A stretch of DNA of 64,000 bases from Hydra vulgaris. Lineage: Eukaryota; Cnidaria; Hydrozoa; Anthoathecata; Hydridae. The translations under genes and the position numbers were made by a program. Numbering within the stretch: the stretch's first letter is position 1; each line of letters starts with the position of its first letter. A model generated the notes under the pieces. The model did no database searches, was not told the DNA's origin, and was given only the letters and a program-made list of their open reading frames with translations. Positions 1 to 11,103 of this stretch are shown here, piece by piece. The DNA is taken from the NCBI RefSeq assembly GCF_038396675.1, contig NC_088929.1, forward strand, positions 34,027,501 to 34,091,500, given 5' to 3'.

Positions 1-1020
1 TAAGAGAGACAGGCTCTATCAAGTTGAAATGTCTATTTGGTGGTCCAAGATCAGTTCGAACAAATGCAAACATTCAAAAAATCAGAAGTCGTCTGAAACG
101 TAAAATGAGGATTTCATCTCGAAAATTAGCTAATGAACTCAATATCTCCAGAACCAGTGTTCAAAGAATACTTCAAAAGGATCTCAATTTGCAGGCATAC
201 AAACACAGAGTTGAACCGCTGCTTACAAATGGTCAAAAAGTCAAGAGAATTAAATTTGCAAATTGGATAAGGAACCATTTTCGAAAAGAACAAACACTGA
301 AAATTCTGTTTTCAGATGAAATTTTTTTTGATTTAAATGGTATGTACAATGCCCAAAATGATCGCATATGATCCACTAATCGTAATGAAGCTGATAAAGA
401 TGGTGGTATTAAACAGAAACAAAAATTCCCTCAAAAGGTAATGGTTTGGTTGGGAGCTTGTTCAAAAGGTGTTACACCACTGGTTATTTTGGACAAAGAA
501 TCATGACTGGTAAATAAAAAAAGTGTTGCCAGTGGCCTTGAAATTTGGAAACGAGATATTTGGTGATGATTGGACATTTCAACAAGATGAAGCAACCTCA
601 CATACGCATCATTTAACTCAACAATGGTGTCATGATAATTTTCCTGCTTTTATTGACAAAAACAACTGGCCTCAAAATTCCCCCGATCTCAATCCTTTAG
701 ATTACTCAATGTGGGATGAACTCGTTCACCAAATGAAATGGAATAAAATTAAATTAAAATTAAGATTAATTCAAGAACTTAAACAAGCTGTAAAAAACAT
801 TAGAGTAAATGTAGCTTTAGAAAGTTGTACTAGTTGGGCCAATCGCTTATATCGTATGTCAAAAAATAATGAAGACTATTTACATTAAATAAATCATGTT
901 ATTTTGTAGAGAATTTAATAATAAATCTTTTAAAAAAAAAAATTCACTTTTCTAGCTTAAAAAATAACAAAGTTATAATAAAAATACTACCTATGCCATT
1001 TATCTTGGGCCACCCGTGAC
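1..1020 (+). mobile_element. Tc1/mariner-type element, right part
   Basis: The transposase remnant at 24-888 is followed by a short AT-rich tail and then by a less AT-rich end, cttgggccacccgtgac, that stops at 1020. The next two bases are TA, as expected for the target duplication of this superfamily. The left end lies outside the window, so the terminal repeat cannot be confirmed. Seen: coding remnant, end-like sequence, TA. Inferred: the exact right boundary. Confidence 0.6.
24..888 (+). pseudogene. Tc1/mariner transposase, DD37D-like spacing, broken
   Basis: This is a cut-and-paste transposase of the IS630-Tc1-mariner superfamily. The N-terminal part (24-371) has a helix-turn-helix stretch (SSRKLANELNISRTSVQRIL) and the first catalytic Asp in LFSDEIFF. 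A TGA at 369-371 replaces the Trp normally found here. The frame then runs on through VMVWLGACSKG to another TGA near 504. The rest (523-888) is in a different frame and holds the second Asp (FQQDEATSH) and the third in PDLNPLDYSMW, with 37 residues between them by my count, as in the DD37D (maT-like) group rather than DD34E. Two stops and a frameshift make it inactive. The DD37D assignment rests on counting alone. Confidence 0.85.
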
Positions 1021-1404
1021 TACGATATTGAATTGTGGTAATCGGTAATTAGTTTATTAAAAAGCAAATATCGTTTGAATTCCGTCTAATTCTGTCAGGC
1101 GGGTGGACAATCACTGTCTTTTTTTTGTCATTGAAAAAATCCTCAATTTCTGAAAAAAATTGATTAACGAAGAGAAAATAGCGGAGGGGGATAGCACGCC
1201 TTTCCTAGTTACCTCGGTGCTGTTGCCCCGGCAAAAAAACTAAATGATGGTTTTTCAAAAAACCGATATAAGTTTTTTGAAAAACGCAATATAAGGGATT
1301 TTTAAAAAACCGACTTTTTACGGTTTTTCAAAAAAACGAAAACGGTTTCAATCTGACTTAAGTCTGAAAAACCGATTTCGGTTTTTTGCCGCACCGTTTT
1401 ATTT
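1021..1404. other. Non-coding stretch with small foldbacks
   Basis: No gene is visible. From about 1250 to 1390 the sequence is a patchwork of related runs of the type ggtttttcaaaaaaccg in both orientations. One clear stem pairs tttttcaaaaaa at 1251-1262 with ttttttgaaaaa at 1273-1284. It looks like a degraded palindromic repeat, and I cannot name a family. Confidence 0.4.
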
Positions 1405-1407
1405 TAC

Positions 1408-1785
1408 AGCGTAGACAAGGTGCAAAAACGCATTGTAAACATAGTTGGACCTGCTCTTACAGCCAACCTCCAACCATTATCACATTGTCGTAATGTTACT
1501 TCTCTTTCTCTTTTCTACAAATACTATAATGGACACTGCTCTAAAGAGCTAGCGTCTCTTATGCCATCTACTAAAATTCATTCTCGTGTTACTCGTCATT
1601 CAATTAAGTCTCATCCTTTTTCTGTATCTGTTCCTATGCGCTCCAAAAACGCTTATTTGTCTAGTTTTTTTCCTCGAACATCGGTTCTTTGGAATTCGCT
1701 TCCTTCATCTAGCTTTCCTGATTCATATAATTTGCAATCTTTTAAGTCGTCCGTCAATCGTTATCTTGCTCTACAAGGTTCTTAG
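1408..1785 (+). pseudogene. LINE reverse transcriptase, C-terminal fragment
   Basis: The frame reads VDKVQKRIVNIVGPALT, then LSLFYKYYNGHC, PFSVSVPMR and VLWNSLPSS, ending FKSSVNRYLAL. This is the typical tail of CR1/Jockey-type ORF2 proteins, beyond the polymerase core. There is no start codon in context and the catalytic part is missing. The frame ends at a TAG created where a 94-bp segment has been duplicated. It cannot give a working protein. Confidence 0.75.
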
Positions 1786-1878
1786 GAATTCGCTTCTTTC
1801 ATCTTTTTTTCCTGATACATATAATTTGCAATCTTTTAAGTCGTCCGTCAATCGTTATCTTGCTCTGCAATCTTCAGC
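1691..1878 (+). repeat. Tandem duplication, 2 x 94 bp
   Basis: A segment starting ggaattcgct at 1691 is repeated from 1785 with a few substitutions. The join makes the stop codon of the LINE tail. Both units carry the stretch that encodes YNLQSFKSSVNRYLAL, so this is a local duplication inside the element. Confidence 0.85.
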
Positions 1879-2891
1879 TTTTCTCTTCCAATAACTTCCA
1901 ACTTTAATTAGTGGTTGCTTGCAGCCTTGTTAGAAGCGAAGATGTTTAAAAAAGAAAAGAAAAATATTGTTAAATGATTCTTTATGACAGGATCTTACGA
2001 TCCTCTTCGAGTTTCAATGTTCTTAAATTTTATGTACGACGGTATTTTACCAGAATATCTAGTAATAAGAGCAAACAAACAATCAAACAAACAAAAACTA
2101 AATAAATAAATGCTAATATAGCCGTTTAGCATTTTACTCTACATAAAGCTTAAACCCTCGTAAACAAGTTATTAGAAAAGAGATCATCTTTTTTTTTAAA
2201 AAGATATTCTTATTACTTGTTAAGAATGACGTCCTCTGTAACTGATTGTGTAATAATTTATAAAAATACATTTTACAGTTGAACATAGTAAAAAATGTGT
2301 GCTTAAATACTTTGTTTTAGAATAATCATCATTTTAAATATCTACAATTCACTTAAATTCATTGAAAAAATAGTATATTTTCAAAACCCTTTTTTCACAC
2401 AATCAATTTAAAATACGCTCACAATACGACTCATCAATATTCATATTCAAAAGACCTTTTGCTATATTTCACCATGTTTCTCAGGGTTGATTTTTCAACA
2501 TTTTATGGCTTGATCTATATACTTGATCTATATTATAATACACTTAAAAAAACACCTGCTAAAAAAAGCCATAAATCTATTTTAATAGAATGAAAGCAAA
2601 TTGTGAATTTACGAAAAAGAAAAGTTTTTTGTGGTTACTTTGATGAAGCTTTTTTGAAACATATCAAAAAATTTTATTGAAATATTTCACCTTAAAAAAG
2701 TATATTTATTTTCATTTTTAAAAATATATTTTTGATATTTATGAATATAATTCTTAAATAAATGTTTCAAATATCTTAATCAAATATCTTAAAAAATAAA
2801 ATCTTCTTATATTGCGGTAGTTTAATGAAATGATTTTGATCGACTTTTTTGATTAAATATTCCACTGTGCGATGCCTAAAAATAACTATGC

Positions 2892-3047
2892 GGTCGTCCA
2901 TAAATTACGCTTTAGGGGTAGAAGAGGTGTAATGCTTTTGTGACGATTAATACGGAACTTGTTACTAAAGTGTTACAATGTTAAGACGAGGGGGGAGAAG
3001 GGGGTCTAAAACGGTCTAAAATTGTGTAACGTAATTTATGGACGACC
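2892..3047. mobile_element. MITE, 156 bp, 18-bp terminal inverted repeats (left arm)
   Basis: It starts ggtcgtccataaattacg and ends with the exact reverse complement. The inside has a GC-rich purine run (gacgaggggggagaaggggg). A related, rearranged member lies at 28885-29229, which shares the end sequence (gtggacgact) and the run with aaaattgygt. This is a non-autonomous DNA transposon of a dispersed family whose transposase I cannot assign. Confidence 0.75.
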
Positions 3048-3364
3048 CCAAATTAGGGTTAAGCTAGGAAAAATTAGAAATTATAATAAGTGTTATGACG
3101 ATAAAATAATAAAAATAAATAAATCGATGAGAAAGTTTTAAAAAGTATTCTGGTGGTAAATTACCTGGCAAACATAGTAGGATAATGTACCCTTAAACAA
3201 TATCCTACGAATTCAGTACGATAGGGAAAACGTTTTATCTTCTAAAAACTCATCTTAATTTATATTAGAATTTCGATACCATGTCTCAAGTGAAAACAAA
3301 AACTAAATCGTTAAAAAAAACTGCAATATTTGACTTTTGTAATTTTGTTTTTAAAACTTTTACA

Positions 3365-6300
3365 TTATTGTAACATTGCATTTTCTATCCACGACCTGAA
3401 ATAAACAACATTTGCGAAGACAGTGTAAGTTTTGTCTGATCGGCAATCGCCTGATCCATGACTAACAGCTCCATAAACCTGCCATTTACCGCCAATGTTG
3501 CAAACTAACGGACCACCGCTATCACCATGGCAACCAGAAATTTGAGTTGCTCCACCGTCACCAGCGCAAAGCATTCCTTTTGTTATAGAAACTGGTATTG
3601 TTATTCTGTTCAAATTTTCACACGTTCGACTGTCAACAACATTCATTTTTGCTTGCTGGAGGACGTTTGTCATACTTCCAGGATGACTTATTTTACCCCA
3701 TCCTAAAAAATATTTATAAAGTTACAGTTGCTTTGAGTTGATATACTTTAGACATGTGATCATAAAGTTACTCTATGTGACCCTATGGACATGTGGTCAT
3801 AAAAATAGAAAATGTGAGCACGCATATAAATGACCAATAGACTGCCTATACTTGAGCAAAGCAACAACAAAAATACAAGGTCTCATTTTGTAAACTGTGA
3901 CAAGTAGTTTTTATTTTTACGTCTTTAAATTGATCATAAATTTTCACGTACAGTCGTTTAACTTTTAACTGATGGGAAGAAAAAAAATTATCTTTGTCTA
4001 TAGGACATTTTATGATGCTATATAAACAAAATGTAGTGAGGTATTAAATAACTGGCGACTTATTTATTGTAGTAATGTATAACTGGCGACTAGATTCTAT
4101 GCACTTTGTTTTGTCGTTTTAGTTGCAAATCATTTATCATTAAATATTAATTGTATCGATAAAATTATTAAAAATGCGGCTAAAAATCTAAAATCACTAT
4201 TGCACAAACATTATACTGTACATATATACTTTAAACTTTGTAGACACATATATTAAGTATATAGCATATTATTATACGCATTTAAAGTTTGTACTTAATT
4301 TATACACATGTAAAGTTTGTACTTATTAAAGTATGTGCTTGCATACTGATGTACTCGCAGTGTTATACAGTGCTTGTAAAGTTAAAAAAACATGGCAAAA
4401 ATAAAAATAAAGAATATCAAAAGTTTTACTAAAATTGGTATACCTGTAATAAAGCATGTAGTCCCCGGTGCAGCTTCTATAGTAGGTAAACATGCAGTGC
4501 TGACGTAACTGCTTAGCCTACAAGGTCGTGATAATTTAATAAGCGCTATGTCATTGTCAAGCGTTTGTGGATTGTAACCTCTATGTTTTATGATTTTTAA
4601 TGCTGGAATATCTTCTTCTGTTCCTTCATTAACACTCAAAGTGTGTTCTCCGGTCCTTAAATTCAATAGCAAAAGTAAACTTTTGTTGTTTAAATTGAAA
4701 TCAAAAATTCAAAAATAAAACTTGAAATATTATATTTTGTTAATCATATTCAAACAATTTAAAAAAGCTACAGCATAAGAATCATGTTAAAAATTTTTTT
4801 TTTTAAATAACATTGTTTAAATTAAATCAAAAACTTATTCAACAAAAATGACTGTTAAAGACACCATTCCATGATCAAATACTTTTCCATAATTTGATTG
4901 TTAGATTTTTAGAATTAGATCTTGATTTTTTTTTTACCTGTATATTACGAAAATTAATTTTTCAGCTGTATTTGAAAAAAGGCTTGTCATTAACTTAGCT
5001 ATAAGTTTTCTGGCCGTGATAAAGTTTTGGTAAAAAAGTTTTAAAAAAGGCAAATTGCTGCACTCGACTTATTGCAAGCCGATATATTAGTTAATGCAAG
5101 TCGATATATGAAACAAAATTTGCAATTTATGTTAATTAAAGCTTTTTAAATAAAATTACATTTTCATCTGAACTAATACACATTAAATTAAGACGTATTT
5201 AAATCAAAAATTTGAAAATAGGTTGTAAATAAAAATGACCCATTCCAAATTGATAAATAAATAATAAATAGATAAATTATTATAAAAAGAGGTCGACAAA
5301 TTTAATGAGTCTTGAAAACGTTTGTTTCGTTGTTTAATGAAAAGTTCACGTTAAAAAATATGTTAGAAAAAACATTCATTAAATTGAATAAAAACACATC
5401 AATTAGGTATAATAGCACTTTAAAGGCTCGGCAAAACGTGCATTCTATAACAGATGTGCGTTTAACATACTGTTACTTTTCTATCGAGATTTTGCATGTA
5501 TGTCTGCTAAAAATCAACCTTGATTACACTCTAAATTTATTATTTATTTCATCAATCATGAGCAAGTAACAGCTTCTAGTGTTCTCCCATATTTGAGTTA
5601 ACATGCAATGAGCAACTGTATCAATTAAATGACTACAATAGATAAACAGCAACAGCAGCAAAACAACGTTGCTATTGTTACTATTTATTTACTAACGAAA
5701 ATAAATGGAGAGATATAGTAAGTAGAAGCATTTAAAAATAAAAACCAGAACTTCTCTCACCTTGTATATATTTGCGACGCGTCGAATTCTTTTCCGTGTA
5801 TACAATGAGCGGCAGTAAGTACCCATTCTCTGTGAATGAGTGTTCCTCCACAGAACGCTTTTCCTCCCTGCCAAAGCAATACTTGCCAAGGCCACGAGCC
5901 TTTTGTTGGAGTTATTCCTGCAATTACACGACTACTTTGAATTGATGGTTTTCCGCACCCTAAGAAAATGGCTTTAAACTAAACTTGGTGCACTAAAACA
6001 ATTTTTAGCAAAATGAAGAACGCTTTTCAAATACTTTTATGTTAACTATAAAAAGTAACGCTTCAACATATAACGTGAATGTAAAAGTATAGATAATATT
6101 TGTCTATGTAAGTTGTCCATTATACCAGTGAAAAAAAGCGCTTGTCGCACATGGGTTCCATGTGAGTTTCCATGTAACAACTCACATAGAATCCATGTGA
6201 TGAAAGCGTTTTTTTTTTTATTTTGCTCTGAGATTAGTTATACGTCATAATACTACATTAAGCCAATGTTTTTAAGACTAATTATAACATTGTTTTTTTC

Positions 6301-7119
6301 TTTAATACTTAATCTATAACACTTTTAATCATCAAAAAATAGGTACTCTGTAAATATTTTGATATTGAGAAAAAAAAGTTTTTCAATAACGCAACATTAA
6401 TGCGGCGTTAATGACTGTTTCGTTAATTTCCACAAGTATTACATACATTAAATAACTTATCGACATTGTTTTAAATTTCTTTTTCGTACAAAGCTGTCAT
6501 TTTGTTTATAAATTGTGTATAACAACAACTAAAAAAAATTTCCAAGCCAAAAAGTAATTTTGCTGACTAAAAAAAGTAACATTGAAGCTGGCTTTAATAT
6601 TTTGTTTAATTCGTTAACGATTAAATTTGTCACTGGTTTTGGCTTGATACTGTTGGCTATTGTTAGTTGATGAAAACAAAATGACCTACCTACTGGAAGT
6701 ACACCAGGTATTGAACCTAAATTATAAATTAGAAAAGTTTCAGTTTCTATTGATTTATATTGTTATTTATGTTTTTTTTACATTCGAACATTTTAAATCA
6801 AAATTTCACGATAGAATTTTAAAGGGTAAACTTAATTACAGTAGTTGCATGTTTGTTCGCAATATTGACTCATGAATGCAACCAATGAGGGTTGCGTGCA
6901 CAATACTTGATTTGCTTGACACCATTGTTGTGAATAGTCTGAGCAAGCTAAATAAAAAATCCATGAACAGTTTGGTTTAGTTTTTACATTTTTTACATAA
7001 TTTAGTTATTTGTTAAAAATTACAAATGCGACGTCACCGTAACGAAATGCTAAATAATTACCTGAAGCCGTTGTAGTTATGGCAGCCATTAATGAGAAAA
7101 AAAACAATGTTTTTATCAT
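3365..7119 (-). CDS. Secreted ShKT-domain chymotrypsin-like serine protease, left copy
   Basis: Six exons by GT/AG sites and phase: 7062-7119, 6840-6947, 6690-6716, 5761-5959, 4444-4655, 3365-3702. Exon 1 starts MIKTLF and encodes a signal peptide. Exon 2 is an ShKT domain with six cysteines in the usual spacing, the last Cys being completed by the 27-nt exon 3. Exon 4 holds the mature protease start (RVIAG) and the His box (TAAHC), exon 5 the Asp box (NDIALIKL), and exon 6 the Ser box (GDSGGP) and the stop. The residue six before the Ser is Ser, as in chymotrypsin, where trypsin has Asp. The predicted product is a secreted endopeptidase, with the ShKT module as a probable binding or regulatory part. 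Exons 2-4 are joined in phase 1. The frame is open throughout. No transcript was checked. Confidence 0.85.
6133..6219. repeat. Imperfect foldback, left arm
   Basis: Two related halves (gcacatgggttccatgtgag and ctcacatagaatccatgtga) pair across about ten bases inside intron 3 of the protease gene, next to an agcgct/agcgtt end. It resembles a very small, aged palindromic MITE. The mirror copy is at about 12003-12089. Confidence 0.55.
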
Positions 7120-7217
7120 TTTGCGACCTTATTTCGAGGTTTTCTATTGCGTCCTTGTTTGGAGGTTTTCAAACTATTGCGATATTATTCAGTGATTTTC
7201 AATCTGTTATATAGGTA

Positions 7218-7266
7218 AGACTTGTTTGCTCATTCTCACAAACTGTGAGAATGAGCAAACAAGTCT
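7218..7266. repeat. Perfect 23-bp hairpin upstream of left protease gene
   Basis: agacttgtttgctcattctc plus aca at 7218-7240 pairs without mismatch with 7244-7266, with a loop of three bases. It lies about 100 bp upstream of the predicted start codon, in the promoter region of the left gene. A regulatory role is possible but not shown; many similar hairpins exist elsewhere in the window. Confidence 0.75.
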
Positions 7267-7739
7267 CACCCACTCCCCCAAACATTGACTTGTTTGTTCA
7301 TATTGCGCGTCTGTTTCGTTTTGTTATGTTTCTTTTTTTTTTTGGTTATTAATTTATTTGATTTATTATAAATATATTTTAAAATAAAACAATAAAGCTT
7401 CAAGTAAACACCAACTCAGGTGTCAGCAGCTGTTATTTTTCTCGAAACTTAGCTCTTACATGTTTTGTAAGAGCATGTTTTTAAGAATTATTAGGTTTCT
7501 AAGAATTATTAAGTTTCTAAGAATTATTTAGTTTCTAAAAATAATAAAGTTTCTAAGAATTATTAAAGTTCTAAATATCATTAAAAATGTTTTTTGCTTT
7601 CGGCGTAATTATGATAAACTAAAGTTAAATAGAAAAAAATTTTTATAATTTATTTAACAAGTATGTATAATTGAAAAAAGTCTGAAAAAAACAAGATTTA
7701 GAACTGCGAATCTTGCTCTCTATTGCAACATTTTATGAC

Positions 7740-7740
<1 letters not shown>

Positions 7741-7811
<71 letters not shown>
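7741..7811. repeat. (TAA)n/(TA)n microsatellite, left arm
   Basis: About 33 bp of AAT repeats followed by about 36 bp of TA. The mirror tract in the right arm is about 10412-10483 and differs by a few bases in length, which explains part of the shift in the symmetry axis. Confidence 0.9.
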
Positions 7812-7812
<1 letters not shown>

Positions 7813-8182
7813 CCTTATCACTGGTCTTTTATAAAATCAAGCAAGTACGTAAGTTGCAATGGTCTTTTATAAAAAAAACGGATGTCAGTTTCAATTACAG
7901 ATTAATTTAAAAACTAATTTTCAAAGAACTTCATAAAGCAGCTTAAGAGCCGTGTCAAAAGCAGTTTTAAAATTAATGCTTTATTTTTCTTTTGACTATA
8001 ATTTCGACGATGTTAAAGCAAAGTAAACTAAACCTCAAAATTTTTTATTTTGCTTTGTCTACTAATAGTCAACCCTTTTGCTAGGCTATTAGACAAATTA
8101 GTCTGGTTGTGTGTAGGTAGATGATGCATAATGTTTTTATGGGAAACCGTAGTAATGAAAATGCACTAATTTTTGACTTTGT

Positions 8183-8360
8183 ATCCACTTTATTAGTTTA
8201 ATAATAAAAAGTAATTAGAATTTAACACTTTACTTAATAAAGCTTAACATAAAAGTTATAAATTTGTCTTAAAGTTAAATCTGTTTTTTTAATTTAATTT
8301 AATTTGTTTTTTATTCATACATGGGAAATTTGACGTTACTGTTGTAGTCTTGACTCAACT
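8183..8360 (-). repeat. 178-bp dispersed module, left arm copy
   Basis: Same module as 9865-10042 (right arm) and 50608-50785. It carries one substitution near 8299 (aatttaattt) that the other two lack, so the change probably arose in the left arm. Confidence 0.8.
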
Positions 8361-8767
8361 TTGACTTTTTTTTTTTTTTTTAATAAGGAATACTTTTATT
8401 TATTGCTTTATTTATTGTATATATTGAATACTTTTATTTAATAATATTTTTTCATAAAGAATTATTTTTTCAAAAAGATTTTTTTTAATAATAAATATTT
8501 AATTATCTTCTTAGTTTCGTAAGTTAGTTTCGATATTTAATTTAATTTCTACGTTTAATTCGATATTTTTTAATTTAGTTTCGATAGCAAGTCGTTTCTA
8601 GCCCCTCTCCCTCACAACTAGACTTGAGAGCGATACATTTCATTATCATACATTTTGATAAGATAAATTTAAAAAATGATTATAAATTTAAAAAATAATT
8701 AAACGGTGACAGCATTTATTTTTTTATCCGGGTATATAAATATTAAAGCACACGAAAAAGTTAGAAA

Positions 8768-9458
<691 letters not shown>

Positions 9459-9864
9459 TTTCTAACTTTTTCGTGTGCTTTAATATTTATATACCCGGAT
9501 AAAAAAATAAATGCTGTCACCGTTTAATTATTTTTTAAATTTATAATCATTTTTTAAATTTATCTTATCAAAATGTATGATAATGAAATGTATCGCTCTC
9601 AAGTCTAGTTGTGAGGGAGAGGGGCTAGAAACGACTTGCTATCGAAACTAAATTAAAAAATATCGAATTAAACGTAGAAATTAAATTAAATATCGAAACT
9701 AACTTACGAAACTAAGAAGATAATTAAATATTTATTATTAAAAAAAATCTTTTTGAAAAAATAATTCTTTATGAAAAAATATTATTAAATAAAAGTATTC
9801 AATATATACAATAAATAAAGCAATAAATAAAAGTATTCCTTATTAAAAAAAAAAAAAAAGTCAA

Positions 9865-10042
9865 AGTTGAGTCAAGACTACAACAGTAACGTCAAATTTC
9901 CCATGTATGAATAAAAAACAAATTAAATGAAATTAAAAAAACAGATTTAACTTTAAGACAAATTTATAACTTTTATGTTAAGCTTTATTAAGTAAAGTGT
10001 TAAATTCTAATTACTTTTTATTATTAAACTAATAAAGTGGAT
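9865..10042 (+). repeat. 178-bp dispersed module, right arm copy
   Basis: From agttgagtca to aataaagtggat this stretch matches 50608-50785 over the same length with very few changes. The match stops sharply at both ends. It is a short interspersed repeat of unknown type with no terminal repeat that I can see. Confidence 0.85.
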
Positions 10043-10412
10043 ACAAAGTCAAAAATTAGTGCATTTTCATTACTACGGTTTCCCATAAAAACATTATGCA
10101 TCATCTACCTACACACAACCAGACTAATTTGTCTAATAGCCTAGCAAAAGGGTTGACTATTAGTAGACAAAGCAAAATAAAAAATTTTGAGGTTTAGTTT
10201 ACTTTGCTTTAACATCGTCGAAATTATAGTCAAAAGAAAAATAAAGCATTAATTTTAAAACTGCTTTTGACACGGCTCTTAAGCTGCTTTATGAAGTTCT
10301 TTGAAAATTAGTTTTTAAATTAATCTGTAATTGAAACTGACATCCGTTTTTTTTATAAAAGACCATTGCAACTTACGTACTTGCTTGATTTTATAAAAGA
10401 CCAGTGATAAGG

Positions 10413-10483
<71 letters not shown>

Positions 10484-10956
10484 GTCATAAAATGTTGCAA
10501 TAGAGAGCAAGATTCGCAGTTCTAAATCTTGTTTTTTTCAGACTTTTTTCAATTATACATACTTGTTAAATAAATTATAAAAATTTTTTTCTATTTAACT
10601 TTAGTTTATCATAATTACGCCGAAAGCAAAAAACATTTTTAATGATATTTAGAACTTTAATAATTCTTAGAAACTTTATTATTTTTAGAAACTAAATAAT
10701 TCTTAGAAACTTAATAATTCTTAGAAACCTAATAATTCTTAAAAACATGCTCTTACAAAACATGTAAGAGCTAAGTTTCGAGAAAAATAACAGCTGCTGA
10801 CACCTGAGTTGGTGTTTACTTGAAGCTTTATTGTTTTATTTTAAAATATATTTATAATAAATCAAATAAATTAATAACCAAAAAAAAAAAGAAACATAAC
10901 AAAACGAAACAGACGCGCAATATGAACAAACAAGTCAATGTTTGGGGGAGTGGGTG

Positions 10957-11005
10957 AGACTTGTTTGCTCATTCTCACAGTTTGTGAGAATGAGCAAACA
11001 AGTCT
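10957..11005. repeat. Perfect 23-bp hairpin upstream of right protease gene
   Basis: Mirror image of 7218-7266: stem 10957-10979 with 10983-11005, loop of three bases, about 100 bp before the start codon at 11104. Confidence 0.75.
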
Positions 11006-11103
11006 TACCTATATAACAGATTGAAAATCACTGAATAATATCGCAATAATTTGAAAACCTCCAAACAAGGACGCAATAGAAAACCTCGAAATAAGGTCGC
11101 AAA

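Larger units (their letters stand above)
1405..2108 (+). mobile_element. 5'-truncated LINE (CR1/L2/Jockey-like) 3' end
   Basis: It contains the C-terminal tail of a non-LTR reverse transcriptase (1408-1785). An untranslated tail follows, including the hairpin ggatcttacgatcc, and it ends in A-rich caaacaaacaaaaactaaat repeats near 2108. Such copies arise by target-primed reverse transcription and are usually cut short at the 5' end. The outer edge of the large palindrome (1929) falls inside its 3' untranslated part. Confidence 0.65.
1929..8767 (+). repeat. Left arm of 14.4-kb inverted repeat
   Basis: Position x in this arm matches the complement of position 18221-18226 minus x in the right arm along the full 6.84 kb, including all introns, microsatellites and MITEs. 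I noted only scattered differences: two or three bases near 2280-2305, C/T near 7173, T-run 8 versus 7 near 7100, T/C near 8299, and short indels at microsatellites. Identity is clearly above 99 percent by eye. The outer edge lies in LINE 3' sequence and the inner edge is at gttagaaa. It could be a true palindrome or two haplotypes joined in assembly. Confidence 0.95.

Noticed and set aside
4382-4672. Exon-like frames in each arm taken as single-exon protease genes
   Set aside because: They run past splice donors and acceptors into introns; the exons fit one spliced gene per arm.
5312-5569. 85-codon plus-strand frame, mirrored at 12653-12910
   Set aside because: Lies in intron 4 of the protease gene on the opposite strand, has no motif, and is present twice only because of the palindrome.
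5692-5895. 67-codon minus-strand frame starting MALASIALAG, mirrored at 12327-12530
   Set aside because: Out of frame over exon 4; the true frame there encodes the protease His box.
6660-6875. 71-codon plus-strand frame, mirrored at 11347-11562
   Set aside because: Antisense to exons 2 and 3 of the protease gene; a shadow frame.
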